Positions 61,701 to 64,000 of a stretch of 64,000 bases of DNA are shown here, one piece after another. Both the position numbers and the translations under genes were made by a program. Source of the stretch: Tenacibaculum discolor (GTDB lineage Bacteria > Bacteroidota > Bacteroidia > Flavobacteriales > Flavobacteriaceae); the NCBI RefSeq assembly GCF_003664185.1, contig NZ_RCCS01000006.1:248001-312000 (forward strand). The letters are read 5' to 3'. The notes beneath the pieces are model-generated. The model searched no databases. It saw nothing but the letters and a program-made list of their open reading frames with translations, and had not been told where the DNA came from. Within the stretch, counting starts at the first letter, position 1. Every line of letters starts with the position of its first letter.

Positions 61701-62459
61701 GTAACAACTAGACCAAAAGCTGCAATTATTCGTGAAAAAGGTTCTAACTCAGAACGTGAAATGGCAAACGCTATGTATTTAGCTGGTTTTGATGTTAAGG
61801 ATGTTCACATGACTGATTTAATTTCTGGTCGTGAAACTTTAGAAGATATTCAATTCATTGGAGCAGTTGGAGGTTTTTCTAATTCAGATGTTTTAGGGTC
61901 TGCTAAAGGATGGGCTGGAGCATTCTTATATAATGAAAAAGCAAATACAGCTTTGAAAAATTTCTTTAAAAGAGAAGATACGCTTTCAATAGGTATTTGT
62001 AACGGATGTCAGTTGTTTATGGAGTTAGAATTAATTGATCCAGAACATAACGAACATGGTAAAATGCTTCATAATGAATCTAAGAAACACGAAAGTTCGT
62101 TTACATCTGTAAAAGTTCAAGAAAATAATTCAGTAATGTTATCTAGTTTAGCGGGAACTGAATTAGGGGTTTGGATTTCTCATGGAGAAGGAAAATTCAA
62201 TTTACCAGAAACTGAAAACAATTATAATATTGTTGCGAAGTATGGTTATGAAGGATATCCTAATAATCCAAATGGATCAGATTATAACACAGCAATGATG
62301 TGCGACAAAACTGGTCGTCATTTAGTAACAATGCCACATATTGAACGTTCAACTTTCCAATGGAATTGGGCTTATTACCCACAAAACAGACAAGATGAAG
62401 TTTCTCCTTGGTTAGAAGCTTTTGTAAACGCAAGAAAATGGATAGAGAATAAAAAGTAA
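58791..62459 (+). CDS. purL: Phosphoribosylformylglycinamidine synthase, single chain
   Basis: A 1222-residue enzyme of purine synthesis converting FGAR and glutamine to FGAM. The large single-chain (gamma-proteobacterial/eukaryotic) type: N-terminal PurS-like part, two AIRS repeats (SQVNSEHCRHKIF with active His, VTGDHRFTF; QCVGSLQIPLNN) and the C-terminal glutaminase with Cys in SIGICNGCQLFME and the His/Glu pair near MPHIERSTF. Full length, monocistronic. Confidence 0.97.
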   Translation: MIHFFGNVNSKIFAVQTTEELTSETISKLTWLFGNQPKINAASLDAFFVGPRAAMITPWSTNAVEITQNMGITGIIRIEEFEAVTDNFSDFDPMISQKFSGLNQETFTIDIQPEPILDIDDIAAYNEQEGLALSNEEITYLEEVATKIGRKLTDSEVFGFSQVNSEHCRHKIFNGTFVIDGEEMPTSLFKLIKETSKQNPNDIVSAYKDNVAFVKGPKVEQFAPKSADKPDFYETKKFESVISLKAETHNFPTTVEPFNGAATGSGGEIRDRLAGGKGSLPLAGTAVYMTSYSRLEENRPWEKGMDERKWLYQTPMDILIKASNGASDFGNKFGQPLICGSVLTFEHEEDARKLGFDKVIMQAGGIGYGKKEQALKDTPQEGDKIVILGGENYRIGMGGAAVSSADTGEFSSGIELNAVQRSNPEMQKRAANAVRGMVESEENFIVSIHDHGAGGHLNCLSELVEDTGGNIDLDKLPVGDPTLSDKEIIGNESQERMGLVIAEKHIDTLNKIAERERSPMYTVGDVTGDHRFTFESKTNGNKPMDLALEDMFGSSPKTIMTDKTVDRNYADLNYSKENFTKYLEQVLQLEAVACKDWLTNKVDRCVGGKVAKQQCVGSLQIPLNNVGVMALDYKGKEGIATTIGHSPISGLIDPEAGSKNSIAEALTNIVWAPLKDGLQSVSLSANWMWPCKNEGEDARLYKAVKAISDFSIDLGINVPTGKDSLSMKQKYPNEEVISPGTVVISAAANCNDINKVVEPVLQPNKGDIYYINLSQDDFKLGGSSFAQIVNKIGNSAPTITNNEFFKSAFNVLQNLIKEGKIVAGHDVASGGLITTLLELCFADVNVSANLDLSALKETDSIKLLFAENSGIVFQAVDSSVEQVLTDNNIEFFKIGSVTESDRLNIKNGTDIFTLSVAELRDTWYKTSYLLDQKQTANGLAKDRFDNYKNQPLQYTFPTNFTGKLADAVGTVTTRPKAAIIREKGSNSEREMANAMYLAGFDVKDVHMTDLISGRETLEDIQFIGAVGGFSNSDVLGSAKGWAGAFLYNEKANTALKNFFKREDTLSIGICNGCQLFMELELIDPEHNEHGKMLHNESKKHESSFTSVKVQENNSVMLSSLAGTELGVWISHGEGKFNLPETENNYNIVAKYGYEGYPNNPNGSDYNTAMMCDKTGRHLVTMPHIERSTFQWNWAYYPQNRQDEVSPWLEAFVNARKWIENKK

Positions 62460-62487
62460 GTATAAATACTATTTTATCGTATAATAT

Positions 62488-62520
62488 AAAGCACTCTGTA
62501 AACAGGGTGCTTTCTTTTTT
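62488..62520 (+). terminator. Terminator of purL
   Basis: GCACTCTGT (62491-62499) pairs with ACAGGGTGC (62502-62510), followed by TTTCTTTTTTTT. Confidence 0.85.
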
Positions 62521-63072
62521 TTACAAAAGTGAACAAATGATTCGTTAATTTACATTTGTTAATAAGTTGTTTTTAATTACAATTGTAATAAACTTCTTGA
62601 ATTATAACTATTACAACACTATTTTATACATATAGAAGTATAATTAGCTCTTTTTAATTATCAAGCTTATAAGCTAAATAGTTTTAGAGTGATTATATAA
62701 GCTGAATGCTATTTTTATACTGATTTTAAAGGATTTAAATAAAACTATGAAAAGAAGTCTACTATTTATAGGTATAAAGCATTATTATTTATTTAAAAAG
62801 CATAAAACAAGCTATTAATAAGCCAAGAAAGGTATTATAATGATTATTGTTAGGTTAATTTACATTATTAAACACCCTAAAGACCTGTGTTTTAGAAATT
62901 ACAATTGTAATTACGCAAATCCACTTACTATATAACATTTTCCTATACTTAACACATAAATAACTGTATTTAAGCAAGTTACATACTGTTACCTGAAGTG
63001 TTTTATGGTGTTTATTTTGGAGGAGTTGGAAAAAAATGTATTTTTTCTTGTTTACAATTATAAAACATTATA
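62521..63072. other. Long AT-rich intergenic region with twin palindromes
   Basis: About 550 bp without a gene. The palindrome TTACAATTGTAA occurs twice (62577-62588 and 62899-62910; the second extends to a 16-bp palindrome at 62897-62912). A GGAGGAG at 63019-63025 precedes a 20-codon frame (MYFFLFTIIKHYIFTN...), which looks fortuitous. No RNA gene can be named. Confidence 0.4.
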
Positions 63073-63116
63073 TATTTACAAACGTAAACAATCCCTAATG
63101 TTTACATAAGTAAACA
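63073..63116. promoter_or_regulatory. Tandem palindromic operators of the XRE gene
   Basis: TGTTTAC-ATAA-GTAAACA (63099-63116) is a perfect 7+4+7 palindrome; TATTTAC-AAAC-GTAAACA (63073-63090) matches it with one mismatch. Centres are 26 bp apart, about 2.5 helical turns, and the second ends one base before the ATG. This is the arrangement of a repressor that binds cooperatively to its own promoter. Confidence 0.7.
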
Positions 63117-63117
63117 A

Positions 63118-63543
63118 ATGATAGAAAGACTAAAACTAATATTAGATTATTACAATTTATCGGCGTCAAGTTTTGCAGATAAAATTGATGTACCAAGGTC
63201 TAGCATTTCTCACCTATTATCAGGAAGAAATAAACCGAGTCTAGATTTTATTATAAAAGTTGAAACGGCTTTTGATGAAGTTGACCTTAATTGGTTAGTA
63301 TATGGTAAAGGCTATTTTCCAAAAAATACAGAAAATCACAAAAAAGAGATAAAAATAGAGAAAAGTGAAGCTCCTTCTCTGTTTAATGAAAATCCTGTAT
63401 TTGACCAAGAACCCGAAAAAAAATCAAATACGCAATTCTCAGAGAACCCTTCAAAACAAAAAGAATCTGCCGCTTTTAGAGAAATTAAAAACATTTTGGT
63501 TTTATATGACGATGGAACCTTTGAAGATTACAAAAAAAGATAA
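63118..63543 (+). CDS. XRE/CI-type HTH transcription regulator
   Basis: A 141-residue regulator: N-terminal HTH (residues 4-60: LKLILDYYNLSASSFADKID, PRSSISHLLSGRNKPSLDFI), a charged linker (KKEIKIEKSEAP...) and a C-terminal amphipathic helix ending YDDGTFEDYKKR. Shape of the small phage-repressor-like proteins of flavobacteria. No phage genes are nearby, so it is a domesticated or stand-alone regulator. Confidence 0.85.
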   Translation: MIERLKLILDYYNLSASSFADKIDVPRSSISHLLSGRNKPSLDFIIKVETAFDEVDLNWLVYGKGYFPKNTENHKKEIKIEKSEAPSLFNENPVFDQEPEKKSNTQFSENPSKQKESAAFREIKNILVLYDDGTFEDYKKR

Positions 63544-63547
63544 TAGT

Positions 63548-63770
63548 ATAAATGATTCCCTAATAATCCCCTAAGAATTTAATGTGCTATAAAATTCAAA
63601 TAACCCCTCGGTATTTGTTTCCCCTTACAAACCGTTTGGATTTTATAAATCATTAATAACTAAACTCCCCTAAGACTTATTTCCCCTTTGAGTTGAGTTT
63701 AGAAATTTGTCCCCCAAGGCAAACCCCTCGTGCTTGCCCCCTTACAAGCAAACACAACCCCTTATAATAA
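63548..63770 (+). ncRNA. C-rich stretch folding into hairpins with CCCC loops (candidate 3'UTR RNA)
   Basis: Ten runs of three to five C within 220 bp of otherwise AT-rich DNA. Three fold as hairpins with the C run in or near the loop: TTTGT-TTCCCCTT-ACAAA (63614-63631), CTAAACTC...GAGTTTAG (63660-63702, two CCCC in the loop) and TGCTTG-CCCCCTTA-CAAGCA (63731-63750). The stretch lies between the XRE stop and a strong terminator, so it is probably the 3' end of that mRNA, perhaps released as a small RNA. Confidence 0.5.
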
Positions 63771-63807
63771 AAAAAGCCTGTATTATAAAAATAATACAGG
63801 CTTTTTT
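63771..63807. terminator. Bidirectional terminator
   Basis: GCCTGTATTAT pairs with ATAATACAGGC around AAAA, with A and T runs outside; serves the C-rich RNA (plus) and the reductase gene (minus). Confidence 0.9.
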
Positions 63808-63830
63808 GATTTTATTTTTCTAAATAAATT

Positions 63831-64000
<170 letters not shown>

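Noticed and set aside
63001..63085. 20-codon leader peptide with GGAGGAG before the XRE gene
   Set aside because: The frame runs through the operator palindromes, has low-complexity Phe/Ile codons and no termination structure; probably chance.

Overview
The window is chromosomal DNA of a marine Flavobacteriaceae bacterium, most like Tenacibaculum or Polaribacter; the genus cannot be fixed from the sequence alone. The signs are low GC, TAnnTTTG-type -7 boxes, single-chain PurL, an ABC permease fused to an M1 peptidase, SmpB, Maf and fumarylacetoacetase genes of flavobacterial type, and two short double-glycine leader peptides.

Layout. 1-1044: end of a Bcr/CflA efflux gene, then about 560 bp with a decayed gene fragment and hairpins. 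1606-9717: a prophage of about 8.1 kb between two dif-like sites. It has a rolling-circle (HUH) Rep, a candidate capsid protein, an M15 peptidase with a membrane anchor, and many small single-span membrane proteins. It has no integrase, terminase, portal or tail gene. It is best explained as a tailless single-stranded DNA phage, possibly of the membrane-containing FLiP type, inserted by the host XerCD recombinase at the chromosome-dimer resolution site. 10.2-12.7 kb: a TetR regulator with its operator, a thioredoxin-reductase-like flavoprotein and a PD40 lipoprotein.

12.9-20.3 kb is the most interesting stretch: an RNA-damage-response island. It holds an SPFH/slipin protein, a TPR protein, release factor PrfH, RNA ligase RtcB, an S24-like mini-protein, a stand-alone T4-Pnkp-type 3'-phosphatase and a divergent WYL regulator. 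On the minus strand between the slipin and TPR genes lies a string of three tRNA-like modules that are circularly permuted. In each, the T-arm comes first, then an acceptor stem sealed by a GAAA or TAAA loop, then the D-arm and the anticodon region. None can carry an amino acid at a 3' CCA end. A 53-bp element (49/53 identical, with a TTGCGCAA palindrome) stands before both this RNA and the phosphatase/WYL pair, which points to one regulon. I know of no description of such RNAs at rtcB-prfH loci and regard this as the candidate new system.

20.4-34 kb: a Cys-rich GG-leader peptide, a slipin, an ABC transporter/M1 peptidase pair, a LytS/LytTR two-component pair, a BlaI/BlaR1-type pair whose sensor carries an extra M23 peptidase domain, a polysaccharide deacetylase, a second GG-leader peptide, pirin, a Crp-family regulator, a DUF4251 lipoprotein and an acyltransferase. 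34-54 kb is core genome: rmuC, glyA, fumarylacetoacetase, MFS, HD hydrolase, helicase, clpB, hsp20, smpB, maf, transketolase C-half, hslR, aroK. tRNA-Lys and tRNA-Leu follow at 54.1-54.3 kb, then a cholesterol-dependent-cytolysin-like lipoprotein, an S41 protease and purL. The right end holds an XRE regulator with tandem palindromic operators, a C-rich stretch that folds into hairpins with CCCC loops, and the 3' end of a FabG-like reductase.

Family calls come from reading motifs in the translations; no database search was run.
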